A DNA stretch of 64,000 nucleotides from Pseudonocardia sp. CNS-004. Lineage in GTDB: Bacteria; Actinomycetota; Actinomycetes; Mycobacteriales; Pseudonocardiaceae. The notes under the pieces were generated by a model. The model had not been told where the DNA came from. It did no database searches and saw only the letters and a list, made by a program, of their open reading frames with translations. Where the stretch lies: positions 1-64,000 of the forward strand of contig MKJV01000066.1 of assembly GCA_001942185.1 (NCBI GenBank), written 5' to 3'. The position numbers and the translations under genes are program-made. Positions 1 to 8,897 of the stretch are shown one piece after another; the first letter of the stretch is position 1; each line of letters opens with the position of its first letter.

Positions 1-212
1 GCCCGCTCGCCGAGCCGGTCCGGCACGACCTCGTCGACCAGGCCGTCGGCGAGCGCATCGGCCACCGGCACCCGGCGAGCCGACACGACGAGGTCGAGCG
101 GGCGACCGCGACCGCCCGCTCGCCGAGCCGGTCCGGCACGACCTCGTCGACCAGGCCGTCGGCGAGCGCATCGGCCACCGGCACCCGGCGAGCCGACACG
201 ACGAGGTCGAGC
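1..212. repeat. 99-bp direct repeat at the window edge
   Basis: Bases 1-99 recur exactly at 114-212, giving a period of 113 bp that is not a multiple of three. In the crotonase gene on the minus strand only the 114-212 copy can be in frame. The 1-99 copy follows it after a 14-bp linker and is out of frame. Because the repeat begins exactly at base 1, it looks like an unresolved contig-end artefact. A genuine tandem duplication that breaks the gene is the alternative. Confidence 0.9.
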
Positions 213-663
213 AGCCGGTCCGGGTCGAGCAGCCGGGCGGTCCGGACGATCCCGCCGCGCCGGGGATCAACCCGAGGCCGGCCTCGGGGAGGCCGACCTG
301 GCCGCCGTCGAGGGCGATCCGGCGGTCGCAGGCCAGTGCGAGCTCGAAGCCGCCTCCCAGGGTGGCCCCGGAGAGCGCCGCGACCACCGGGCGGGGATGG
401 CGCTCGATCGCCGCGAGGACCACGGGCAGCTGCGGCCCGGGGATCTCGTCGACGGAGAACTCGCGCAGGTCCGAGCCGGACATGAGGTGCTTTCCCGCGC
501 CGATCAGCACGACGCCCGCGACCGTGTCGTCGTCGGCCGTCGCGGTCAGCGCGGCCAGCAGGCTCGCACGCAGCCGTGCCGTGCTCGCGTTCACCGGCGG
601 GTTGTCGAGCACGACGACGGCGATCGCTCCGTCGTGCTCGATCCGGACGGGCCCGCCGCTCAC
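1..663 (-). CDS. Enoyl-CoA hydratase/isomerase (crotonase) family, 3' end missing
   Basis: Crotonase-fold enzyme acting on acyl-CoA thioesters in the cytoplasm. The GTG start at 663-661 overlaps the stop of the upstream acyl-CoA dehydrogenase as GTGA, so the pair is probably translationally coupled. The protein opens with an [16 protein letters not shown] segment, then shows the oxyanion-hole stretch [15 protein letters not shown] and the [11 protein letters not shown] segment that follows it. Reading frame is lost near 256, where one missing G turns the expected PG-GG loop out of frame; restoring it gives LLDPDRLLD and a normal continuation until the 113-bp repeat unit disrupts it again. The gene runs off the left edge, so length and substrate cannot be judged. 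Beside an acyl-CoA dehydrogenase, a beta-oxidation-like step is likely. Confidence 0.75.
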   Translation of the reverse strand, partial: MSGGPVRIEHDGAIAVVVLDNPPVNASTARLRASLLAALTATADDDTVAGVVLIGAGKHLMSGSDLREFSVDEIPGPQLPVVLAAIERHPRPVVAALSGATLGGGFELALACDRRIALDGGQVGLPEAGLGLIPGAAGSSGPPGCSTRTGCSTSSCRLAGCRWPMRSPTAWSTRSCRTGSASGRSRSPARPRRVGSPGAGGRCARRRPGRRGRAGPARRAG

Positions 664-1832
664 ATCGGCGCCCGCTGGGAGAACCGGCGCCCGAAGATCT
701 CCTCCGCGATGCGGTTCTTCATCATCTCCAGCGATCCGCCCGCGATCATCCAACCGCGGGTGCGGCGCTGGCAGTACTCCACGAGCGACTCCGTGGAGTA
801 GCCGAGCGCACCCATCATCTGCATCGCGGCGTCGGCGGCCTGGAACCCGGCTCGGTTGGCGGCGTACTTCGCGACGGTCGTCCCGTACGCCGAGGGCAGG
901 CCGCCCTCGGCGCCCGCGACGGCCCGGTCGAGCAGCGCCTCCGCGGCCTCGAGCGCGACGGCGGCCTCGGCGAAGGTCCATTGCACGCCCTGGAACTCGT
1001 TGAGGGTGCGGCCGAACTGGGTGCGCTGCGAGACGTGCTCGCAGGCCAGGTCGAATGCGAGCCGGCCTAGCGCGAGCGAGCGGGAGGCGTTGCCGATCCG
1101 CTCGACGTTGAACCCGCTCATCTGCTTCTTGAAGCCGCCAGGGCCGAGCAGCATGCGCGAGCGCGGGATCCGGCAGTCGTCGAAGTAGAGCTGCGCCCAC
1201 TGCTCGCCGCTCATGTACGTCGAGGGCTGGCCCCGGGTGAAGCCCGGGTCGTCGCGCTCGACCAGCACGGACCCGATGCCCCGGGTGCCGGGGCCGAACC
1301 GGACGTAGACCAGGAAGAGCGTGGCGTCGACGCTGTGCGTGCCCCAGACCTTCGTTCCGTTGAGGACGAGGTCCTCGCCGTCCTCGACGACGGAGGTGGA
1401 CAGCTCGGTGGCCGCCGAGCCGGCCTCGGGCTCGCTCATCGCCAGCGAGATCAACGCCTTCCCAGCCAGCAGGTCCGGGAGGTAGGCCGCCTTCTGCGCA
1501 CGCGGGCCGAACTCGGCGAAGGTGCGGATCGCGCCGAAGTTGCCCGCCTGCAGGATGTCGGCGCTCTTCGGGCAGTGCCGTGCGACCGCCCGGATGACGG
1601 CGACGGCCGTGGCCAGGCCCGCGCCCTGGCCGCCGTCGGCCTCGTCGATGGTCAGGCCGAGCAGGCCCTGCTCGCCGAGCTTCGCTGCGATGTCCCATGA
1701 GTAGGACGGGTCGTGCGCGCGCTCCAGCGCGCCGGGCGCGAGGTGCTTGCGGGCGAAGGCGTCGACGGAGGCGAGTAGGTCGGCACGGGCCTGATCGTCA
1801 GCGGTCGGGAGGTCGAGGGTGGACGTCATCAT
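660..1832 (-). CDS. Acyl-CoA dehydrogenase, IVD/LCAD-like catalytic layout
   Basis: Flavoprotein of 390 residues, normal for the family. It would oxidise a CoA thioester at the alpha-beta bond and pass electrons to ETF. N-terminal helical domain about 10-125, beta domain with [11 protein letters not shown] (131-141) and VWGTHSVDA, then the C-terminal helical domain. The usual catalytic Glu of the YEGT loop (MCAD Glu376) is Gly365 here, in IAGGS. A Glu stands at 244 in NVERIG, the position used by isovaleryl- and long-chain-type enzymes, so activity is probably kept. ATG 1832 is preceded by an AAAGG sequence. It starts 24 bp after the binding-protein gene and is coupled to the crotonase gene, suggesting that the imported substrate is degraded as a CoA ester. 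Confidence 0.9.
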   Translation of the reverse strand: MMTSTLDLPTADDQARADLLASVDAFARKHLAPGALERAHDPSYSWDIAAKLGEQGLLGLTIDEADGGQGAGLATAVAVIRAVARHCPKSADILQAGNFGAIRTFAEFGPRAQKAAYLPDLLAGKALISLAMSEPEAGSAATELSTSVVEDGEDLVLNGTKVWGTHSVDATLFLVYVRFGPGTRGIGSVLVERDDPGFTRGQPSTYMSGEQWAQLYFDDCRIPRSRMLLGPGGFKKQMSGFNVERIGNASRSLALGRLAFDLACEHVSQRTQFGRTLNEFQGVQWTFAEAAVALEAAEALLDRAVAGAEGGLPSAYGTTVAKYAANRAGFQAADAAMQMMGALGYSTESLVEYCQRRTRGWMIAGGSLEMMKNRIAEEIFGRRFSQRAPM

Positions 1833-1856
1833 GCTGCCTTTCGGGAACGGGGCTGG

Positions 1857-3000
1857 TCAGCCGATGAAGGCGAACTTCTGCTTCCAGAGGTCCTCGTCGG
1901 CCTTCGCGTGGCGGCGGAAGCCGTCCTCGGTGAGCAGGTGGAAGCGGGGCGAGTCCGCCGTGGGCAGGTCGTACTCCCCCGACCGGACGGGGCCGATGTC
2001 GGTGCGCACCGGGACGAAGCCCTGTGAGCCCACGAACTCCTGCCCCGCCTTCGACAGCGACCAGTTGGCGAATACCTGCGCCGCCGGGTTCCCGACGCCC
2101 TTCGGCGTCAGGCCGAGCGGGCCCTCGGAGGCCGAGACGCCCTCCTCCGGCACGACGAGCTTGATCGGGCGCCGGCGCTCTGGGCGCCGAAGGTGTTGTT
2201 GAAGCTGACGGTGGCGATCGAGATCTCACCGCGGGCCAGCGCGTCGACCTCGGTCGACGTCGAGTTGAGACCCGCGGCTCGTTGGCGGCCAGCCCGTCGA
2301 GGTATTGCGGGCCGAACGTGTCGAGCTGGAACCGGGTCAGCGCGTTGAGCGTGCCGCCGGTGGTGATGGCGACGACGCCGACCTGGCCCTTGTACTGCGG
2401 GTCCAGCAGGTCCTCCCAGCCGTCCGGGGGGTTCTCGGTGTGGATCGCCGAGTTGTAGGCGATCGCGTTGACGAAGTAGTAGGCGGGGAACCAGTTGGCG
2501 TCGGCGGTGGCACCCGACTCGCGTAGCCGGTCGTGGAACGGGGTCTCGTAGGGCACGAAGACCCCGGCCTCGCCGAACTTGCGACCGGTTCGCGGGTCGG
2601 TCGACCGGATGACGTCGGCGTCCAGCCGGCCGGCGCCGTGCTCGGAGAGCGCCCGCTCGGCGAGCTTGTTGTTCGGCAGCCGCGTCAGTTCGACCGGGAT
2701 GCCGGTCTCCTCGGTGAACCGGGCCACGGTGAGGTCCTCTGCCTCCTTGCCCGCCGCCGAGTAGAGGACCACCTTCTGCTGCTTCGCCGCGTCGTAGAGG
2801 GCCGCATCGGCGATCCTCTCGCCGTCGACGACGAGGCCGTCAGTGGTGTCGACCTGCGCGGGAGCGAGCAGCTTCGCCGCGCGTGCGGCCGGGGTGTTCT
2901 GCGCCGCCCCGCCGCACGCCGGAACGAGCAGGACGGCCACGAGGGCGAGCAGCGCGGTGACGCGCAGCATGCGGGATCGGGGCGTACTCGTCTCAGGCAC
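1857..3000 (-). CDS. ABC transporter substrate-binding lipoprotein, ferric/AfuA-like family 1
   Basis: Extracellular binding protein anchored by lipid. A GTG start at 3000 has a GGAGG site 5 nt upstream and overlaps the permease stop by 8 bp. The signal segment MLRVTALLALVAVLLVPACGG ends in lipobox VPAC. The mature part has KQQKVVLYSAAGKEAEDLTVA, then ADVIRSTDP and WFPAYYFVNAIAYN, typical of iron(III)-type family 1 binding proteins. Two single-base losses, near 2274 and near 2170, split the frame; restoring both gives a continuous STSTEVDALARGEISIATVS to PEEGVSASEGPLGL. The family also binds phosphonates, spermidine-like or organic ligands. With MmgE/PrpD and acyl-CoA genes around, an organic acid is as plausible as iron. 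Confidence 0.85.
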
Positions 3001-4769
3001 CGTGACCTCCGGAGCGGGCGCCGAGCCGGCGGGGCAGGTAGCTGAGCACGAACATGATCGCGCAGTAGACGAGCGCGGTGGCCGAGGCCGCGCGGAGCGC
3101 GCCACCGTTCTCGAACTGGTCGTAGATCGCAATCGAGAGGATCTCGGTGTCGGTGGTGTAGAGGAACAGCGGGACCGTGAGCTCGCGCATGCTGAGCATC
3201 AGCAGCAGCAGGAAGGTCGACAGCACCGCGACCCGCAGCAACGGCAGCGTGATCACCACGACGGCCCGGCTGCGGCGGGCACCGAGCATGACGGCGCTGT
3301 CCTCCAGGTCCCGGTCGGTGGACCTGATCGAGGCGGCGATCCCGCGGAAGCCCTGCGGCATCTGCACGGCGACGAAGCCGATGATCAGCACCCAGAGCGT
3401 GCCGTAGACCGGCAACGGCATGACCAGCCACGTCCACAACAGACCGATGCCGAGGACGATGTGCGGGATGGCCAGCGGGACCATCGACACGCCCTCCAGA
3501 GCGCCGCGACCCCAGGCCTTCGTGCGGTAGACGAGGTAGGCGGCGGCGAAGGCGAGCGTGGTACCGCCGGCCGCGGCGGCCAGCGAGACCAGGACGCTGT
3601 TCGTGGCGGCGTGGACGAAGCCGTCCGAGGTGACGGCGGTGGCGAACGAGCCGGCGTCGAGCGCGCCCGGCTCGGCCAGCGACCCGAACGAGCTCATGTA
3701 GGGCGAGCTGCGGACCGCGGACAGGAGCAGCGCCAGCAGCGGCAGCACGATCGACAGGAGGAAGTAGCCCAGCGCGCCGATCAGGACCGGGGTGCGCCAG
3801 CGGCCGAGCGGGACGGTGCGCGGCTTGACACCCTTGCCGGAGACCGTGGTGAACGACCGGCTCGCGAGGTAGCGGCGCTGCATCCACGTCACCGCCACGA
3901 CCACCGCGACCAGCACGATCGCGATCACGGCCGCCTCGGTGCCACGCGAGGGCGTCGTGTTCATCAGCTTGTAGATGAACGTCGGCAGGGTGTCGATCCG
4001 GCCCGGGGTGGCCAGCACCTGGGAGACCGGGAAGTTCTCGAACACCAGCACGAAGATCAGCAACCCGGAACCGAGGATGGCCGGCAACGACAGCGGCAGG
4101 GTGATCGAGCGGACCGTCCGCCACGTCGGGCTGCCGTGGATGCTCGCCGAGTCCTCGAGGTCGGAGTTCATCAGCGACATCGAGCCGTGGATCATCAGGA
4201 ACGCATACGGCGCGTAGTACATCGCCATCACGACGATCACGCCCGCATAGGTGTAGGAGTTCACGACCGGCCCGGTGACGCCGATGTCGCGGAACGCGAC
4301 GTTGATCAGTCCCGCGCCGGGGCTGGCCAGGATCGACCAGGCCAGTGCACCGACGTAGGACGGCAGGAACAGCGGCATCAGCCCGATCAGGTACAGGAAC
4401 CCGCGGCCGCGGACGCGGTCCGCGCGGCGACGAACGCGAGCGAGCCGCCGATCGCCAGCGCGAGCACGGTCGCCCGGCGGCGATCACCAGCGAGTTCAGC
4501 GCGGCCATCCCGACGCCGGGGGCGACCAGCACCCGCAGGTTGTCGAGTGTGAACGACAGCCCGTCGTTGCCGGGCCGGGGCACGTCGGTGGCGAACGCCG
4601 CGACGACGATCAGGGCGCCCGGGACGAGGACGAGGAAGGAGATGAGGGCCAGCAGCGGCAGGCCGGCGATCCGGGTGCGCAGCGGCACGGGCGCGCGGCG
4701 CCGGCGCGGGGCGGGATCGGCGTCCGGCGGCGCCGGGAACGGCGCCGGCCGGGTGGGCGCGGTGGTCAT
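2993..4769 (-). CDS. ABC transporter permease, fused two-domain (FbpB/ThiP type)
   Basis: Inner-membrane permease of about 590 residues carrying two binding-protein-dependent transport modules in one chain, about 12 membrane segments. The start ATG at 4769 overlaps the ATPase stop as ATGA. The first segment GLPLLALISFLVLVPGALIV is followed by a periplasmic stretch FTLDNLRVL, and EAA-type loops are visible as LEDSASIHGSP and LEDSAVMLGARR. Two single-base losses, near 4480 and 4400, break the first module; the correct frames read ATVLALAIGGSLAFVAAR and then GLMPLFLPSYVG. The fused architecture is that of iron(III), thiamine and 2-aminoethylphosphonate importers. Confidence 0.88.
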
Positions 4770-5901
4770 GCCGCCACCACCTCCCGCGGCCGGCCGACGT
4801 GCTCGGGCAGCAGCCGCACGCAGCGGGCGTCGAAGGAGACGGTGACCTCGGTGCCTGCGGCGAGCGTGCCGGTGACCGGCGGCGGGCAGATCGCCTCCAG
4901 CTCCATGCCGGCGCGGTGTGGACGGTGCAGCGGATCGAGGCGCCCTGGAAGACGGCGACCTCGACGGTGCCGTGCAGCTGGTTGATCCCCGGCACCGCGG
5001 GCTCGGCGGGCACTCCCGGATCGACGCGCACGTGCTCGGGGCGGATGCAGGCGAACCGTGATCCGTTCCCGCCCGCGGCACCGTCCGCGACGGCGACGGT
5101 CTGGTCGAACCCGGCCAGGCGCACCCGGTCACCATCGGAGTGCTCGACCTCGAAGACGTTGGTGACGCCGAGGAAGCTGGCGATCGAGGCGCTCGCCGGG
5201 GCGGCGTAGATCTCCTCCGGAGTGCCGAGCTGGGTGATCCGGCCGACCTGCATGATGGCGATCCGATCGCCCAGCGCGAGCGCCTCCTGCTGGTCGTGGG
5301 TGACGTAGAGGCTGGTCAGACCGCGCTCGACCTGGATTCGGCGCAGCTCGACCCGCAGGTCGTCGCGCAGCCGGGCGTCGAGGTTGGACAGCGGCTCGTC
5401 CAACAGCAGGACGGCCGGTTCCATCGCCATCGAGCGGGCCAGCGCGACGCGCTGCATCTGCCCGCCCGACAGCATGCTGGCCCCCCGGTCGCCCAGGTGG
5501 CCGAGACCGACGACGTCCAGTACCGCGATCGCGCGCTTGCGCGCCTCGGCCTTGCCGATCCCCTTCATCCTCAGCGGGAAGGCGACGTTGTCGGCAACCG
5601 TCATGTGCGGCCACACGGCATAGGACTGGAACACCATGCCGACGCCCCGCTTGTGCGACGGGACGGATGTGCCGCTCGCCCCGTCGAAGACGGTGCGGTC
5701 GCCGATCGTGATCCGGCCGCCGGACGGCGACTCCAGACCGGCGATGCACCGCATGGTGCTCGTCTTGCCGCACCCGGACTGCCCCAGCAGGACGACCGAC
5801 TGGCCGTCGGGGATCGTCAGGTCCAGGTTCTTGACGGCCATGTTCTTGACGCCACGGTGCTCCCCGTAGGTGAGCTCGAGCGCTTCGACACCAACCTTCA
5901 T
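4766..5901 (-). CDS. ABC transporter ATPase, FbpC/PotA-like
   Basis: Cytoplasmic ATPase of the importer. ATG 5901 has GAGGAG about 9 nt upstream. Walker A GQSGCGKTS lies near residue 42, the Q-loop is in GMVFQSYAVWPHMTV, the signature MLSGGQMQRVALAR near 140, Walker B VLLLDEPLSNLDARLR, and the H-loop YVTHDQQEA. A C-terminal TOBE-like regulatory domain starts near 245 (FACIRPEHVRV). One base is lost near 4913; the restored frame continues GMELEAICPPPVTG and ends PREVVAA, with its TGA overlapping the permease ATG. It starts 38 bp after the MmgE/PrpD gene, so the two are probably co-transcribed. Confidence 0.92.
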
Positions 5902-5939
5902 CGGATGGCTCCTCGGACGTGTGCGGTGGTGGGTGTGGG

Positions 5940-7329
5940 TCAGCCGACGAGGGCGCCCGCGCGGACGGCGCGGTCGGCCGCGGTCAGGAAGCCGAGGTCG
6001 GCGAAGGCGCGGACGGCGTCGATCAGCTCGGTCGTGGCGGATCCACCGACGACCGGTTCGCAGAGCCGCCGGACCTTCTCCTCGAGGGCCTCGTCGGACA
6101 GCGGGTTGGCGGGCTCGCCGTATGGGTGCTGCACCCACGTCGTGTGGGTGCGCCCACCCGTCAGCTCCACCGTGGTGCGGGCGGCCGGCCGGAGCGGGGG
6201 TAGGCGGCCTCGGCGTCCGGGTCGACGGTCACCGAGACCGTGTCCATCAGGGCGCGCACCGAGATGTCGGCGCGGGCGTGGACTCGAAGTCGGCCAGCGT
6301 CACCGCACCGCGGGTCAGCGCGACGGCGACGGTGTAGGGCAGGCTGAGCTGGGCCTGCAGGACGGTGTCCAGGTCGGTCCCGGCGTGCCGGGCCGCGATC
6401 GGGAAGGTCTCCACGCGCACCGCCCTGATCGCGGCCGGGTCGATGACGTGCGCGCGGCGCAGCTCCAGCGCCCCGTCGATGGCCCCGTGCAGGTGGCGGC
6501 AGCACGGGTAGGGCTTGACGTAGGTCTGCAGCAGCACCCACTCCTCGCCGAGGCCATCGCGGACCCGCTCCGGAAACCACGCCTCCCCCGGCGCACCGGC
6601 GTAGGCGGCGAAGTAGCCGTCGGTGCCCTCCAGGACGGTGGTCGGCCCGGTGAGCCCGGAGGCGGCGAGGTCGGCCGCGGCGATGCCGTCCCGGGCGGCC
6701 TTACCGGGATGGAACCGCTTGACCTCGGCGGAGTCGCCGAGGAACTCGAACAGCCCGCCGGCGTGCGAGCCGGCGATCCCCAGCGCGTTGGCGGTCTCGG
6801 TGACCGACAGCCCACGCAGGACGGCGGCCGCAGCGGTCGCGCCGAAGACACCGCCCAGCGGGGTGTTGTGGAAGTGGCGGTTGCGGGTGGCCGGGTGCCC
6901 GGCGGCGGCAATCCGGCAGGCCAGCTCCATCCCGATCGCGGCGGCGACCCGGATCCGGCGCGCGTCCACACCCAGGCTCTGGCCCAGCGCGAACACGGCC
7001 GGGAGGACCACCGACGTCGGGTGCATGCTGCCCGGCGTGTAGCCCTCGTCGGACTCGATGCCGTGCCCGTTGGTGCCGTTCACCAGCGCCGCACCGAGGA
7101 CCGATGCAGGGCCGTGCCCGATCGCGGTGGCGGCGGTACCCGGGTAGAGCGCCCGGGTGTGGCGGGCGACGGCAGCCGACACCGGGCCCATGGAGCTGCC
7201 GACCATCCCGGCGACCGCGTCGAGCGTCATCCTGTGCAGGTGCCGATCGAGCTCGGCGGGCAGTGGGCGCGACTGCTGCTCGACGATCCACTGCGCGACG
7301 TGCCAGGTCAGACCCTCGTGTGCGTCCAT
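5940..7329 (-). CDS. MmgE/PrpD family protein
   Basis: Member of the family that includes 2-methylcitrate dehydratase and cis-aconitate decarboxylase. About 460 residues, the usual length. ATG 7329 follows GGGGAGAGG. Landmarks are GHGPASVLGAALVNGTNGHGIESDEGY, then GSMHPTSVVLPAVFALG, the GIAGSHAGGLFEFLGDSAEVKRFHPGKAARDG core, and KPYPCCRHLHGAIDG. Two single-base losses, near 6285 and 6190, put the C-terminal part (ADISVRALMDTVSV, then TTWVQHPYGEPANPLSDEALEEKVRRL) in other frames. As first gene of the transporter and acyl-CoA operon it probably processes the imported acid; which reaction cannot be told from sequence. Confidence 0.88.
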
Positions 7330-7390
7330 GCACCTCTCCCCGCTCGACGTGGCCGGGCCGCCGTCGCCGGCGACGGGAGCGAAGCTACAT

Positions 7391-7453
7391 ACTCTATAGA
7401 GTGTTGTCCATAGTCTGAATGCTTCCGGTGATCGCCGCACAGCCCATAGACTG
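7391..7453. promoter_or_regulatory. Divergent mmgE/gntR promoter with a perfect dyad
   Basis: Between the divergent MmgE/PrpD and GntR genes lies the perfect 12-bp palindrome ACTCTATAGAGT (7391-7402). Two related decamers follow, CCATAGTCTG at 7408-7417 and CCATAGACTG at 7444-7453, exactly 36 bp apart. The usual FadR-type GT-N3-AC core is absent, so the operator for the adjacent GntR is inferred from position and symmetry only. Confidence 0.5.
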
Positions 7454-7501
7454 TTGAGTGCGAGCCCTGCGACACGCGCGCAGGAGGAGGGGGCCGACAC
7501 G

Positions 7502-8199
7502 ATGACCATCGGCAACACGGCGGGGCCACCGCAGAGCCGCACGGCCTGGGTCGCGGAGCGGATCCGCGAGGACGTCGCCGCCGGCACCATCCGCCCCGGC
7601 GAGCTGATCAAGCAGACCGTGCTGGCCAAGCGTTACGGCGTCAGCCCCACGCCCGTCCGCGAAGCGCTCCGTCTCCTGGAAGCCGACGGGATGGTGGTCT
7701 ACTCCGCCCACAAGGGCGCCACGGTGCGGGAGATGACACCCGACACCGCGGCCGACCTGTACCGCCTGCGCGCGGCCGTCGAGTCGGTTGCGGCGGGCAT
7801 GGCCGTGGAACGGATGACCCCGGAGGGCCTGCGCGGGATCGAGCGGCGGCACGCGGAGATCCGCCGCGCCATCGACGAGGGCGCACCCGCCCCCGAGCTG
7901 TCCCGGCTCAACAAGCGCTTCCACTTCGCGATCTACGAGCAGTCGTCACCGCTGGTGCAGCAGTACGCCGAGGCGCTGTGGGTGCGGTTCACCCCGCCCG
8001 CGACGATCTGGACCGCCGAGCACGCCGAGCTCTGCAGCGCGACCACGACGACATCCTCGAGGCGATCCGCGACGGCGACGCCGAAGCCGCCGCCCGCCTC
8101 ACGGCAGGCCACGTGCAGCACGCCGCGGCGATCCGGGACGGACACCCCGAACTGCGGGCAGCCGGAGAACAGGACCGGGAAGACCTCGCCGGGATCTGA
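7502..8199 (+). CDS. GntR family regulator, FadR/FCD subfamily
   Basis: Transcription factor, probably a repressor controlling the divergent transporter and acyl-CoA operon. ATG 7502 is preceded by a very strong AGGAGGAGGGGG. The winged helix spans about residues 12-75 (VAERIREDVAAGTIRPGELI, YGVSPTPVREALRLLEADGMV). The all-helical FCD ligand domain follows, with the RLRAAVESVAAGMA helix and a metal-binding type HFAIYEQS segment. One base is lost near 8035; the other frame continues QRDHDDILEAIRDGDAEAAA, the typical closing helix with HV, and ends at 8199. Confidence 0.9.
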
Positions 8200-8264
8200 G
8201 AACCCGACGAACGGCCCGCTCGCCCTCGTTCAGCGGAACGAAAAGCCGATCCCGCTCGTGCTGC

Positions 8265-8897
8265 TCACGAAACTCCTTGGTGGTTCGGTCGGTAGGCGGA
8301 TGCGAGCCGGGCGGCTCCCGCGCGCCCGATGGCGAGCGACGCGCCGAATGCGATGCCCCCGACGGCGAGCAGCCAGGGGCGCGCGATCAGGTGGTCGGAG
8401 AACCTGTCACCTGCGAGGAACCCGATGCCGACCAGGACACCCGACCGCACCACGGTGGCCGGGACCACCCATGCGAGGAAGCGCGGCAGGCCGACCCCGG
8501 CGAGCCCGGCCGCCAGGAACGCCGGCACCGCGGCGAGGTCCACGAGCTTGGCGGCGATGACGACCCGCGGCAGGTGCGCGTGGACCTGGACGGTCAGCTC
8601 GTCGCGGCGCTGGTCGGTGAGGCCGAGCCACGCCAGCACCCGCCGCGGCCCGCCCCGGCCGCCGTGCCGGCCCAGCGTGTGGAGCAGCGTGTCCGCGAGG
8701 ACGTCGGCCGAGGCGGCGGCCAGCCAGACACCCCACCACGGCAGGACCCCCACGGCGGCCAGCGCCGCGGCGGCGACCGTGACGACCGGACCTTCGACCA
8801 CGGCGCCGAGCACGACCAGTAGCGCCGCGCGCAGCGGGTGCTCGGCCAGCGTCGCGAGTACCGCGGCGTCCACGCCGGTCGCGAGGCCCGCCGTCAC
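8265..8897 (-). CDS. VTT/DedA-like integral membrane protein
   Basis: About 210 residues, several hydrophobic helices. GTG 8897 overlaps the P-type ATPase stop as GTGA. A VVEGPVVTVAAAALAAVGVLP loop and a TLGRHGG segment resemble the first half of the DedA/VTT fold; the second half has PRVVIAAKLVDLAAVPAFLA, then a final hydrophobic helix near the C-terminus. DedA proteins are lipid scramblases or flippases linked to envelope homeostasis. The match is by pattern only; another small membrane family is possible. Confidence 0.6.
   Translation of the reverse strand: MTAGLATGVDAAVLATLAEHPLRAALLVVLGAVVEGPVVTVAAAALAAVGVLPWWGVWLAAASADVLADTLLHTLGRHGGRGGPRRVLAWLGLTDQRRDELTVQVHAHLPRVVIAAKLVDLAAVPAFLAAGLAGVGLPRFLAWVVPATVVRSGVLVGIGFLAGDRFSDHLIARPWLLAVGGIAFGASLAIGRAGAARLASAYRPNHQGVS

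Noticed and set aside
2843..4552. Long plus-strand open frame opposite the ABC permease
   Set aside because: Extreme Arg/Gln/His content, no ribosome site and no domain; it is a shadow of GC-rich coding on the other strand.
5940..7329. Naming the MmgE/PrpD protein cis-aconitate decarboxylase or 2-methylcitrate dehydratase
   Set aside because: No methylcitrate genes are nearby and family substrates cannot be separated by eye.
5140..7413. 757-codon plus-strand open frame
   Set aside because: Mirrors the ATPase and MmgE/PrpD genes; composition is typical of antisense frames in high-GC DNA.
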